DNA of 64,000 bases, from NCBI GenBank assembly GCA_021324365.1, contig JAJPJE010000045.1:1-64000 (forward strand). Direction: 5' to 3'. Below are positions 19,037-27,742 of the stretch, one piece after another; the stretch's first letter is position 1; each line of letters begins with the position of its first letter. Under the pieces are notes generated by a model. The model had not been told where the DNA came from. It saw only the letters and a program-made list of their open reading frames with translations, and made no database searches. The DNA comes from Terriglobia bacterium (GTDB taxonomy: Bacteria; Acidobacteriota; Terriglobia; Terriglobales; Acidobacteriaceae). Made by a program: the position numbers and the translations under genes.

Positions 19037-19497
19037 CGGAAGTGGAACGAATTGCCGACCAGATACGGCGCGCTTTTGAAGGTGATGCCTGGCACGGGCC
19101 CTCGCTGATGGAATTGCTGCCGGCAGTGAATTCAATGGTCGCCAACGCGCACCCGGTCAATAACGCGCACAGCATTTGGGAGATTGTGAACCACCTCACG
19201 GCTTGGAAAGGTGCGGTGTTGCAACGCATGAATGGGCACGCGATTGAACTCATTGGCGAACAGGATTGGCCGACGGTGCGCAACAGCACCGAGGAGGCCT
19301 GGCAAATGACGTTGCGGGACCTGCAGGCCGCCCAGAAGAAGCTCTATGACGCGGTTCTCTCGTTGCCCGAGTCGCGGCTCAACGAGCAGGTTCCGAACCG
19401 CGACCACAACATGCGCTACATGCTGCTCGGCGTGGCCCAGCACGAGCTATATCATGCCGGCCAGATTGCCGTGCTCAGAAAGGCAGCCGTTTCTTAA
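19033..19497 (+). CDS. DinB superfamily protein
   Basis: This 154-residue four-helix-bundle protein has the DinB metal-site pattern: His in SIWEIVNHLTAWKGAVL (near residue 54) and the pair in GVAQHELYHAGQIAVLRK (near 136-140). DinB-like proteins are putative metal-dependent hydrolases or thiol transferases (YfiT, BstA, mycothiol- or bacillithiol-dependent S-transferases), and the activity of this one is unknown. ATG 19033 overlaps the lpxI stop in the form ATGA, so it is translationally coupled inside a lipid A operon, an unusual place for this family. Confidence 0.85.
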   Translation: MTEVERIADQIRRAFEGDAWHGPSLMELLPAVNSMVANAHPVNNAHSIWEIVNHLTAWKGAVLQRMNGHAIELIGEQDWPTVRNSTEEAWQMTLRDLQAAQKKLYDAVLSLPESRLNEQVPNRDHNMRYMLLGVAQHELYHAGQIAVLRKAAVS

Positions 19498-19504
19498 TCT
19501 TAGT

Positions 19505-20596
19505 TTGTCGGAAGAGAAGATAATTCGTGTCGCAGTGATTGGTGCGGGAGCGTTTGGCAAGAATCATGCCCGGGTCTATCACGATCTACAGCAGGCCGGA
19601 GAGCCGGTCGAACTGGTCGGAATCGTGGATGCCAACCTGTCGCGTGCCCAGAGTCTCGCGGCTCAGTTCAACACCAGGGCGTTTTCAACCATCGAAGATC
19701 TGCTTCGGAATACGGACGTAGATGCCGCGTCGGTCGCGGTTCCCACGACTGCGCATCTGGCGGTCGCAAAAGCCATAATGGAATCCGGGCTCGATGCGCT
19801 TATCGAAAAGCCGATTGCTTCAACGCTGGCGGAGGCCGATGAACTAATTCGCGTGGCGAAGCAGACAGGGCGGGTCGCTCAAGTCGGCCACCTGGAACGG
19901 TTCAATCCAGCAGTTCGAGCCACGTACCCTCTATTAACAGTTCCTATGTTTTTCGAAGTGCACCGGCTGAGCATCTTCGGTCCGCGGGCGCTCGACGTGG
20001 ACGTAGTGCTCGACCTGATGATTCACGATCTCGACATCGTACTTTCGTTTGTGAATTCCCCAATTCGCGAGATCCGTGCGGTGGGGCTTCCTATTCTCTC
20101 CCCAAAAGTGGACATTGCGAATGTGCGGATCGAATTCGAGTCCGGCTGTGTAGCCAACTTTACGGCCAGCCGAGTCAGCACTGAGCGGGTTCGCAAGGTC
20201 CGATTCTTTCAGCCGCGTCAATACGTTTCCGTGGACTACAGCCGGCAGGACGTCCTTGTGTTCAGTGTGAATGAGCGCGCAGGGGTGGAAGCACTGGCGC
20301 AAATGGAAAACGGCGCGCAGGGACCCCTCCCCCTTTCCGGCGCAGCGATTCTTGCCGGAGCGGGAATAGAAATCTCGAAACCCGCCATTTCTCTGCAAGA
20401 GCCATTGAAAGCCGAGCTGGTTTCCTTCCTCAGTGCGGTGCGCTCCCGCGGAAAGCCAGTCGTTTCTTTGCAGGATGGCCGGGCAGCACTCGATGTTGCT
20501 CTGCAAATCCTGCAGCACATCGAGAAGCACGGTCAGCGGGTGGGCTTAACGGCCCTTGTTGCGCATTCAGGAGTTGCGAAACTTCAGCCAGAGTGA
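19505..20596 (+). CDS. Gfo/Idh/MocA family NAD(P)-dependent oxidoreductase in lipid A operon
   Basis: A TTG at 19505, seven bases after the DinB stop, starts the protein immediately before the Rossmann motif VAVIGAGAFGKNHARVY, giving 363 residues. Longer readings run through the DinB gene and are rejected. Family motifs include the EKPIA loop (catalytic Lys), VGHLERFNPAVRA and DLMIHDLDIVLSF. The family oxidises sugars and sugar nucleotides. Its position after lpxA and lpxI recalls GnnA, the UDP-GlcNAc 3-dehydrogenase that with aminotransferase GnnB makes 3-amino lipid A precursors in some bacteria. No GnnB-like gene is visible here, so the specific role is inference. Confidence 0.82.
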   Translation: MSEEKIIRVAVIGAGAFGKNHARVYHDLQQAGEPVELVGIVDANLSRAQSLAAQFNTRAFSTIEDLLRNTDVDAASVAVPTTAHLAVAKAIMESGLDALIEKPIASTLAEADELIRVAKQTGRVAQVGHLERFNPAVRATYPLLTVPMFFEVHRLSIFGPRALDVDVVLDLMIHDLDIVLSFVNSPIREIRAVGLPILSPKVDIANVRIEFESGCVANFTASRVSTERVRKVRFFQPRQYVSVDYSRQDVLVFSVNERAGVEALAQMENGAQGPLPLSGAAILAGAGIEISKPAISLQEPLKAELVSFLSAVRSRGKPVVSLQDGRAALDVALQILQHIEKHGQRVGLTALVAHSGVAKLQPE

Positions 20597-20638
20597 CGGG
20601 TTCCAAAGCGATCATAGTTGTGGGCGAGCGTCTCTGGT

Positions 20639-20668
20639 TTGGCGATGAAGGCTGCTGGCCCGTATAAT
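20639..20668 (+). promoter_or_regulatory. Sigma-70-type promoter before bamA
   Basis: TTGGCG (20639-20644) and TATAAT (20663-20668) are separated by 18 bases, 57 bases before the proposed bamA start. The -10 is perfect and the -35 matches 4 of 6. Confidence 0.55.
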
Positions 20669-20725
20669 CTCGTTTCCGCTTATCCCGGGTTTTGAGGTCG
20701 CACTATTTCTAATTTTTTCAACCGT

Positions 20726-23662
20726 TTGCAACGGGACGGAACGGTGAATCCGGCGCCCGACTCGCACCAGTGCAACAAATGCCGAATTTTCCTCCTAAGG
20801 CACTGGGGTGCATCTCGTCTCGTTCGATTCCTGACCGTGACCCTGTCCCTCCTGGGGATGCTGCCATTTTCAGCTCAAGCGCAGACTCAGCAGCAGGAGC
20901 TGGTGGCCGCAATCGAGGTTCATGGCAACCGGCGCATCCCACAGGACACGATCAAGGCCCGGATGTTCACCAAGCCAGGTGACGTTTACGACATCAACAG
21001 TATTGAACGTGACTTCAATTCTCTTTGGAACACCGGCTATTTCCAGGACATCCGCATTGAACGCGAACCGTCGGAAAAAGGCTGGATCATTCACGTCTAT
21101 GTAAAGGAGAAGCCGACCATCCGCGACATTCAGTACGTCGGAATGAGCTCGGTATCTCAGTCAGACGTTCTTGATCGCTACAAGCAGGAAAAGGTAGGCC
21201 TCAGCCAGGAGAGCCAGTTCGACCCAACAAAAGTGAAGCATGCGGAAGTGGTGATCAAGGAATTGCTGTCGGAACATGGACGCCAGTTCGCCACCATCCG
21301 TACCGAGGTACGGCAGATCCCTCCGGCTTCGGTCGGTATTACCTTCTACATCAAGGAAGGTCCGAAGGTTAAGGTCGGCAAGATCAAGTTCGAAGGCAAT
21401 CAGGCTCTAAACGCGCGCTACCTGCGCGCGGCGATGAAGAATCTGAAGCCGATCGGCATCCCGCACAGCATCTTCCTCGAGAATCTGTTTTCCAAGACTT
21501 ACGACGCCAGCAAGCTGGAAGAGGACAGCGAACGCGTTCGCGATGCGATGCAGCAAAAAGGCTACTTCAAGGCGGTTGTCCAGGATCCGAAAACAAATAC
21601 TCGCGACACCAGCGGCATCAAGTGGTACTTGCCGTTTAAGGTGAGCCACGGCAAAGTCGTCGACATTACGATGCCGGTAGCCGAAGGCGATCAGTACCGT
21701 CTGGGCAGCATAAAGTTCACCGGCAGCAAGGTCGTAACCGATCAGGCAGCCCTCAGAAAACTCTTTCCTATCAAGGACGGCGATATTTTCGATATTGCCT
21801 TGATGCGTAAAGGTTTGGAGAACCTACGAAAGGCTTACGGGGAGCTTGGCTACATCAACTTCAGCTCGGTTCCGAACACGAACATTGATGAACCGAAGAA
21901 GCTCATAAACCTGGAAATTGATATTGACGAAGGTGCGCAATTCTTCGTGCGTCGCATCGAGTTCAAGGGAAACACTACCACCCGTGACAAAGTGATCCGC
22001 CGTGAGTTGGTTCTGGAAGAAGGGAATGTCTACAACTCCCGGCTATGGGAGCTCAGCCTGTTACGGCTGAACCAACTTGGATATTTCGAAAACCTGAAAG
22101 TGGATCAGGATTCCGAGCTGAAGACCAACAACCAGGATCACACCGTCGATATCACCCTGAAGGTCAAAGAAAAGGGCAAGAACAGCATTGGTCTGAATGG
22201 CGGCGTGAGCGGTTTGGCAGGGTCGTTCATTGGCCTGAGTTACCAGACGAATAACTTCCTCGGGTTGGGCGAGACTCTTGGCGTAAATCTCTCCTACGGC
22301 CAATTCGAGCGCAACCTCTCGTTCAGCTTCACGCAGCCTTATCTTTTTGACCGTCCCCTGCAGCTCGGATTCACAGTCTTCAACACCAAGTACGACTACA
22401 ACCAGTTGCAACAGTTAAGCGCCGTTTATAACCAGCAGGTCAATTTGCCCGATTCTATCCAGCAGACCCTGCAAAACTTCAGCCAGACCAGCACCGGCTT
22501 CAGTGTTTCGCTGAGCTATCCGATCAGACGCTCCTTTAAGCGCATCGGCATCAGCTATGCGTTGAACACCACATCAATGCAAGTGTTCAGCGATTTCTCG
22601 CGCCTGTATTTCGAGCAGTTGAATTTCAGTAATGTGTCTGGCCCGAATGCACTGAATGGAATCATCACCAGCCAGATCACGCCAAATTTCAGCTTCAATA
22701 ACATTAACAACCCGGTGCATCCGACAGCGGGCCACAGTCTAACCGTAGCTGCGCAGATTGCCGGTTTGGGTGGAACCGTCGCCGATGTGATGCCCCTGGT
22801 GGAATACAAACAGTGGATCCCGATGAAAGGCATTCATCACAACCGAGAGGGGAAGCAGGCGCTCGGTTTCCGTATACAGGGCTCGTTCCTCTCCGGCTAC
22901 GCCGGCAAGGTAGCGCCTCCGTTCCAGCGCTTCTATATGGGTGGTGATACCGACATTCGCGGATTCGATATCCGTTCGATTTCGCCAGTTGCGTTCTTCG
23001 TACAAACGGCATCGATCCCGGTGGTGAATCCTGACGATCCGTGCATAGCCAACACGGCGATCCCGTGCACCGGAGTCCCCAAGGATCCGAATAACCCGCG
23101 GCGTGGTGTCTGGAACGTCCCCGTGCCGGTTTATCGGATCATTTTCCCGGGCGGCGACACCAGCCTGATCACCAACTTGGAATATCACATCCCGATCGCC
23201 GGCCCGGTAACGCTGGCGCCCTTCGTCGACACAGGTTTGGACATGGTGTTGCGGCCTTCGCAATTACAGGTTAACCAACAGCAGCTCAACTTGCTTAACA
23301 ATACTGCATACGGTTGCCCCACGCTCGACCGCAACTTCAATTGCGTGAGCACCAGCAGCCAGCAGTTCTCGCCCAATGTGCAAATCATTGGAGGCACCAA
23401 CTATCAGCCGCGTATGTCCACCGGTCTGGAGCTGCAGGTCATTATGCCGATCGTAAATGCGCCGTTCCGCATTTATTACGCATACAACCCGCTCCGCCTG
23501 AACGAATTCATCGGCACGCCAAGCCTGATTTCCAGAAGCATGTTCCCGGCAGGAAGCGCCGGTGACGTGACATACCAGCGCGCGGTTCAGTCCTTCGTAC
23601 CCGGATACGCTCTAAAGGAACCGAAGAAGACCTTCCGCTTCACGGTGGCGACGACCTTCTAA
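20726..23662 (+). CDS. bamA: Outer membrane protein assembly factor BamA
   Basis: The 978-residue protein has a signal segment ending near AQAQTQQQ (about residue 52), then five POTRA domains (about 60-480), with repeats such as VAAIEVHGNRRIPQDTI, VGKIKFEGNQALNARYL and FFVRRIEFKGNTTTRDKVIRREL. A beta-barrel (about 490-978) includes the conserved RFYMGGDTDIRGFDIRSISP loop. BamA is the core insertase for outer membrane beta-barrel proteins. The start is TTG 20726, or possibly GTG 20744; neither has a strong ribosome site. It is longer than E. coli BamA (810) because of barrel loops. Its lipoprotein partner bamD lies at 60709-62208. Confidence 0.94.
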   Translation: MQRDGTVNPAPDSHQCNKCRIFLLRHWGASRLVRFLTVTLSLLGMLPFSAQAQTQQQELVAAIEVHGNRRIPQDTIKARMFTKPGDVYDINSIERDFNSLWNTGYFQDIRIEREPSEKGWIIHVYVKEKPTIRDIQYVGMSSVSQSDVLDRYKQEKVGLSQESQFDPTKVKHAEVVIKELLSEHGRQFATIRTEVRQIPPASVGITFYIKEGPKVKVGKIKFEGNQALNARYLRAAMKNLKPIGIPHSIFLENLFSKTYDASKLEEDSERVRDAMQQKGYFKAVVQDPKTNTRDTSGIKWYLPFKVSHGKVVDITMPVAEGDQYRLGSIKFTGSKVVTDQAALRKLFPIKDGDIFDIALMRKGLENLRKAYGELGYINFSSVPNTNIDEPKKLINLEIDIDEGAQFFVRRIEFKGNTTTRDKVIRRELVLEEGNVYNSRLWELSLLRLNQLGYFENLKVDQDSELKTNNQDHTVDITLKVKEKGKNSIGLNGGVSGLAGSFIGLSYQTNNFLGLGETLGVNLSYGQFERNLSFSFTQPYLFDRPLQLGFTVFNTKYDYNQLQQLSAVYNQQVNLPDSIQQTLQNFSQTSTGFSVSLSYPIRRSFKRIGISYALNTTSMQVFSDFSRLYFEQLNFSNVSGPNALNGIITSQITPNFSFNNINNPVHPTAGHSLTVAAQIAGLGGTVADVMPLVEYKQWIPMKGIHHNREGKQALGFRIQGSFLSGYAGKVAPPFQRFYMGGDTDIRGFDIRSISPVAFFVQTASIPVVNPDDPCIANTAIPCTGVPKDPNNPRRGVWNVPVPVYRIIFPGGDTSLITNLEYHIPIAGPVTLAPFVDTGLDMVLRPSQLQVNQQQLNLLNNTAYGCPTLDRNFNCVSTSSQQFSPNVQIIGGTNYQPRMSTGLELQVIMPIVNAPFRIYYAYNPLRLNEFIGTPSLISRSMFPAGSAGDVTYQRAVQSFVPGYALKEPKKTFRFTVATTF

Positions 23663-23726
23663 ACCTCTGTCGAGTTCTGAACATGAACGGGCGTATTCGG
23701 CGAGCTTACAATAATGGATTCCCGCC

Positions 23727-24440
23727 ATGATTGCCGCCCCTCCTAAGCCGGACGATACGCAGATGACGCAGGAGAAATTCAGCCTCCGGCAACGCCTGCT
23801 GCTGTCCGTGATCACCTGGGCTGCCTATCTTGCCGTTCGGTTCATCGGTCCAACGTTGCGCTTCAACATTTCATTGGAGGAGGGCGGGCCGCCCGATCTG
23901 AATTTCAAGCCGACAGTGTTTGTTTTCTGGCATCGTTGCATTCTGCCCGCATGCTATTGCTTCCGGCATCGCAACATCGCGGTCATGACAAGCAGCAGCT
24001 TCGACGGCGAATACATTGCCCGCATCATTGAGAAATTCGGATATCGAGCCGTTCGCGGATCCAGCACGCGCGGCGGGGTCCGTGCCCTGTTAGGCATGCA
24101 TACAGAAATCGAAGAAGGACGTTCCGTCGCTTTTACGATCGACGGTCCTCTCGGACCTCTTTATGTAGCCAAGCCAGGTCCAGTGCTGTTAGCCCGCAAC
24201 ACGGGGGTGCCGATCTGCGCTTTCTACACGGCTCCGGAACGCGCGTGGGTTCTGAATTCGTGGGATCGCATGCTGATTCCTAAACCGTTCTCGCGCGTTT
24301 CTGTCCGTCTCGGGCGGTACATCGACGTAACGCCCAATGCCAGCCGTGAACAACTGGATCAACTGCATGCGGCAATGCAGGCGGCCTTGGAAAAGGCGCA
24401 AGCCGAAGCGGAAGCAGCCTTCCGCACTCCTGCGAGTTGA
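23727..24440 (+). CDS. DUF374 lysophospholipid acyltransferase-like protein
   Basis: The 237-residue protein has an N-terminal hydrophobic helix (about 22-42), then the DUF374 pattern: FVFWHRCILPACY (His of the acyltransferase HX4D-like block), VMTSSSFDGEYIARIIEKFGYRAVRGSSTRGGVRAL and AFTIDGPLGPLYVAKPGPVLLARNTGVPI. DUF374 proteins are related to LpxL/PlsC-type acyltransferases. Its place just after bamA, near lpx genes, fits a role in lipid A secondary acylation or phospholipid synthesis, but no substrate can be read. ATG 23727 lies 64 bases after the bamA stop, so the two could be cotranscribed. Confidence 0.82.
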   Translation: MIAAPPKPDDTQMTQEKFSLRQRLLLSVITWAAYLAVRFIGPTLRFNISLEEGGPPDLNFKPTVFVFWHRCILPACYCFRHRNIAVMTSSSFDGEYIARIIEKFGYRAVRGSSTRGGVRALLGMHTEIEEGRSVAFTIDGPLGPLYVAKPGPVLLARNTGVPICAFYTAPERAWVLNSWDRMLIPKPFSRVSVRLGRYIDVTPNASREQLDQLHAAMQAALEKAQAEAEAAFRTPAS

Positions 24441-24504
24441 CACGCGCACCCAGCGGAATTTAGAGTCAACTCTCATTTCGCCTGACTTCGGCGAATGTTC
24501 TTTT

Positions 24505-24690
24505 CCATCTTCGGTTCGTGCGCTCTGCAAAAGAGCTGGGAAGCGGGTGAAAATCCCGCGCTGCCGCGCAACTGTAAGCGACCGGAGCATTGTCTCCGAA
24601 ACCGGCTGGTCACTGTGATTCCACGGGAAGGCCAGTCGAGAGATCTATGTCGCAAGCCAGGAGACCGGTGCGAATCGCCAACGTCAACGC
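24505..24690 (+). ncRNA. Cobalamin (B12) riboswitch
   Basis: The region contains the conserved core GGGAAGCGGGTGAAAATCCC (24538-24557), then GCGCTGCCGCGCAACTGTAA, and the B12 box AGCCAGGAGACCGG (24655-24668), in the correct order and spacing. The outer boundaries are approximate. Just downstream CCTTT (about 24690-24694) can pair with AAAGG overlapping the ribosome site AGGGAGG (24705-24711) of the next gene. That suggests B12 represses at the level of translation initiation. It precedes a BtuB-like receptor, as expected. Confidence 0.93.
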
Positions 24691-24714
24691 CTTTCGCGTG
24701 AAAAGGGAGGACGC

Positions 24715-26916
24715 ATGCGCTGGTTGCGCACTGTATCAGCATTTCTCATTCTTGGTAGCTGTGTTTGGGCCGCCGATCTTACCGTCAAAGTCAGCGATCC
24801 GCAGGCGGCAGTCGTACGCGGTGCCCGGGTTACGCTATACCGTTCAGGGTCGCAGACGCCGATTGCCATCCAGGATACTTCTGCGGAAGGTCTCGCGCGC
24901 TTCAGCGGAATCGCCGACGGCACGTACGACATCCAGGTGCTTGCGGTCGGGTTTGCTCCGTCGAAGCTAACCACGAACCTTCCCGGAGAGGCCGCATTAA
25001 GCGTGATCTTGCCGGTTACGGCCGAGACGCGCAGCGTAGTCGTCAGCGCTTCCCGAACGCCATTGCCGGAAGATCAGAGCGGCGCACAAACCGCGAGCCT
25101 GACCGGCTCGCAAATCCAATTGTTGAATCCTACCGCCGAAGTGGATGCCTTGCGTTTCCTGCCAGGTGTCGTTGTCGGACAGAACGGTCGCACCGGAAGC
25201 CTGTCCTCGCTGTTCGTGCGCGGCGGCAACTCGAATTACAACAAGGTGATCATCGATGGTGTCACGGTTAATGAAGACGGCGGCACCTTCGACTTTGGCG
25301 TCGTGCCGACGCAACAGATGGACCGTCTCGAACTGGTGCGCGGCGCAGACAGCACACTCTACGGGTCCGACGCGATGACCAGCGTCGTACAGACGTGGAC
25401 CCGCACTGGCAGCACACGGACTCCGGAGCTCGAATTCGGCGCTGACGGCGGCAACTTCGGCACGGCAAACGGATACGCGTCGCTTTCCGGCGCGAGAGGC
25501 CGATTAGATTACAACGTATTTGCCGACCAGTTCAACACGCAGGGGCAGGGGGTCAACGACAGGTACGGCAACTCGTCTCAAGGCGCGAATCTCGGAGTCA
25601 CGATCACGCCCAAGGTGTTCTTCCGCTTCCGCACTCGCCACTCGAACAACTACACGGGCGTGCAATCATTCTGGAATTTCAACGGGCAACCGTATATCCC
25701 GCCGGACACAGATCAGCGTGCACATCAGAACAACTTTCTGGCAAGCAGCGAGTTCACGGTGCAGAGTTCGCCACATTGGCAGCATCGGCTCTGGGGATTC
25801 GAATACAACCACAAGCGCACGAATCAAGACACGTTCATGGATCCCGGCCGTGTCTCGCCGCTCTTCGGACCAATAGACTTCCCCTTCGACAGTGTGGCCG
25901 ATCTGAATCGCGCGGGACTCGAGTACCAGGGTGACTGGAGTCCGCAGAGTTGGGCACACACGACGGTCGGTTATCGCTTCGAAGACGAGAACGGCTTTGT
26001 TGGCGACCTGACAGCGCTGCCGCTCAGCCATGGTTTGCGCCGCAATCAATCGGTGTATGGGCAGGAGGCAGTGTCCCTCGGCCGGCTGTCACTCATCGCT
26101 GGCGTGCGCTTCGAACACAACACCAGCTTCGGTAACAAGGGCGTGCCGCGCGTTGCGGCCAGTTACTTAGTTCGGCGCGGAAACGACCGGCTGGCGGGAA
26201 CTCGACTGCGTTTTTCGTATGCCCAGGGAATCCTCGAGCCGACGCTGGAAGAATCGTTCGGCGTGGGAGGCTTTGACATCATTCCCAACCCGAATCTCAA
26301 GGCGGAGCAGAATCGCGCTTTCGAAGCCGGTTTCGATCAGAGTTTTGGCACGCGCGGGCGGTATGCGCTGTCCGGAACCTACTTTAATAATCTATTTACG
26401 AACCAGATTGACTTCAGCTTCGATCCGACGACATTCATTTCGCAGTATGTGAACGTCAACAAGGCGCTCGCGCATGGCGCCGAGTTGGAATTTCACGCAA
26501 GGCCTCTTACACGGGTATCAATAGACGGCGGGTACACCTATCTCTCGACACAAATTCTTGACCAACCATTTGCCACTGATCCTCTACTTCAGCCCGGTCG
26601 TCCGCTGCTGCGACGCCCGAAGCACTCAGGCAACCTGCTGGTGCAGTATCTCGGATCGCGTTGGGGTGGAACTCTGGGAGCGACAGCAGTCGGGCGTCGT
26701 CCCGATTCCGATTTTGAGGGGCTACTGCCTCCCGTCACGTACGCTGCTGGATATGGACGCGTCGACCTCGGCGGCTGGTACGAAGTTACCCATCGAGTGA
26801 CCGCATATGCAAATATCTTCAACGTAACGGATCGCAAATATGATGAGGCAGCGGGTTATCCGGCTCTCCACACGAATTTCCGCGCAGGATTGCGTTTTCG
26901 CGTGGGAGGCGATTGA
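24715..26916 (+). CDS. btuB: TonB-dependent receptor, BtuB-like (cobalamin uptake)
   Basis: The 733-residue protein starts at ATG 24715 after AGGGAGG. It has a signal peptide (1-19), a carboxypeptidase-regulatory-like beta-sandwich (about 20-98), the TonB-box-like SVVVSASRTPLPED, a plug domain with LRFLPGVVVGQNGRTG and VIIDGVTVNEDGG, then a 22-strand-type barrel ending in FRAGLRFRVG. The cobalamin riboswitch immediately upstream identifies corrinoids as the likely substrate. The N-terminal regulatory-like domain is not found in E. coli BtuB but is common in this phylum. No BtuF, BtuC or BtuD gene follows; three DMT-type membrane proteins do. Confidence 0.88.
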   Translation: MRWLRTVSAFLILGSCVWAADLTVKVSDPQAAVVRGARVTLYRSGSQTPIAIQDTSAEGLARFSGIADGTYDIQVLAVGFAPSKLTTNLPGEAALSVILPVTAETRSVVVSASRTPLPEDQSGAQTASLTGSQIQLLNPTAEVDALRFLPGVVVGQNGRTGSLSSLFVRGGNSNYNKVIIDGVTVNEDGGTFDFGVVPTQQMDRLELVRGADSTLYGSDAMTSVVQTWTRTGSTRTPELEFGADGGNFGTANGYASLSGARGRLDYNVFADQFNTQGQGVNDRYGNSSQGANLGVTITPKVFFRFRTRHSNNYTGVQSFWNFNGQPYIPPDTDQRAHQNNFLASSEFTVQSSPHWQHRLWGFEYNHKRTNQDTFMDPGRVSPLFGPIDFPFDSVADLNRAGLEYQGDWSPQSWAHTTVGYRFEDENGFVGDLTALPLSHGLRRNQSVYGQEAVSLGRLSLIAGVRFEHNTSFGNKGVPRVAASYLVRRGNDRLAGTRLRFSYAQGILEPTLEESFGVGGFDIIPNPNLKAEQNRAFEAGFDQSFGTRGRYALSGTYFNNLFTNQIDFSFDPTTFISQYVNVNKALAHGAELEFHARPLTRVSIDGGYTYLSTQILDQPFATDPLLQPGRPLLRRPKHSGNLLVQYLGSRWGGTLGATAVGRRPDSDFEGLLPPVTYAAGYGRVDLGGWYEVTHRVTAYANIFNVTDRKYDEAAGYPALHTNFRAGLRFRVGGD

Positions 26917-26929
26917 CGTCTAACCAGAA

Positions 26930-27376
26930 ATGAGCCATCTGCGGATCCGACAGAAGCTCGCGAACATGCATGAACGCGGGCTTCTGCTGAAGACCCTGAT
27001 CGTCAGCCTGGTTGTTATCGTCACAAATGTAGTTGGCAATTACGCGCTCACCCTGGGTATGCGGCAAGTGGGAGTAGTTGAAAGCTGGTCGCCCTTGCCG
27101 TATATCCGCGCGTTCGCCCATCCGTGGGTCGGAATCGGCGTAGCGTTTATGGTGGGCTGGCTGGTATCGCGCCTGGCGCTGCTCAGTTGGGCCGACCTCA
27201 GCTACGTTCTCCCGATCACATCATTTTCTTACGCACTCAGTGCACTGGCAGGCGCACTCTATCTCCATGAGAAAGTTACCGAGAGGGAATGGGCCGGCGT
27301 TTCGCTGATCACTCTCGGGGTGGTGTTGGTTGCGCTCACCTATCCGGAGACCACAGAAATCGCGGAGGAACCGTGA
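26930..27376 (+). CDS. Small DMT-superfamily (EamA/SMR-like) membrane protein, first of a pair
   Basis: The 148-residue protein has four predicted membrane helices starting near TLIVSLVVIVTNVVGNYAL and ending GVSLITLGVVLVAL, the half-size organisation of SMR and ArnE/ArnF-like carriers. It begins 13 bases after the btuB stop. ATG 26930 is used here; ATG 26966 is possible. Its stop overlaps the start of a second half-size protein. Two such subunits usually form a heterodimer. The substrate is unknown, but position under a B12 riboswitch makes corrinoid or precursor transport worth considering (inference). Confidence 0.7.
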   Translation: MSHLRIRQKLANMHERGLLLKTLIVSLVVIVTNVVGNYALTLGMRQVGVVESWSPLPYIRAFAHPWVGIGVAFMVGWLVSRLALLSWADLSYVLPITSFSYALSALAGALYLHEKVTEREWAGVSLITLGVVLVALTYPETTEIAEEP

Positions 27377-27735
27377 TCGCGCTGCTCGTGGCGCTGGTTG
27401 TGATCCCCGGAACAGTTGGTGATCTGCTGAACAGCGCTGGAATGAAACGTCACGGTGAGATCACCGACTGGACTCCGCGGGGATTGTTGCTCACCGGACG
27501 CGACCTCGTTCACAACTGGTACATCATGATTGGCATCCCAGCCATGGCCGTTTCCTTTTTTGCGCTGATGGCGCTGTTTTCCGCCACTCCGCTTAGCTTC
27601 GCCGCGCCGATCACTGCCAGCAGTTACATCCTGGAAACTGCGCTCGCAAAATACATTCTCAAAGAAGAGGTAGATTGGCGACGCTGGGTGGGTGCGGCAC
27701 TGGTTGGGGTTGGTGTCTTTTTACTGTCGGTCTGA
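27373..27735 (+). CDS. Small DMT-superfamily (EamA/SMR-like) membrane protein, second of a pair
   Basis: The start is GTG 27373, which overlaps the previous stop as GTGA and has GGAGGA in front, giving 120 residues. Earlier in-frame starts lie inside the previous gene and give non-membrane sequence. Four helices are predicted, from VIALLVALVVIPGTVGDLL to WVGAALVGVGVFLLSV, with the DMT-type LSFAAPITASSYILETALAKYILKE. It is the likely partner of the 26930-27376 product. Translational coupling suggests a fixed ratio of the two. Confidence 0.72.
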   Translation: MIALLVALVVIPGTVGDLLNSAGMKRHGEITDWTPRGLLLTGRDLVHNWYIMIGIPAMAVSFFALMALFSATPLSFAAPITASSYILETALAKYILKEEVDWRRWVGAALVGVGVFLLSV

Positions 27736-27742
27736 TACCTGA

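Noticed and set aside
24601-24660. A tRNA-like look of the TGCGAATCG and CCGGTG words near 24661-24675
   Set aside because: They belong to the cobalamin riboswitch B12 box region; no cloverleaf forms. I found no tRNA elsewhere.
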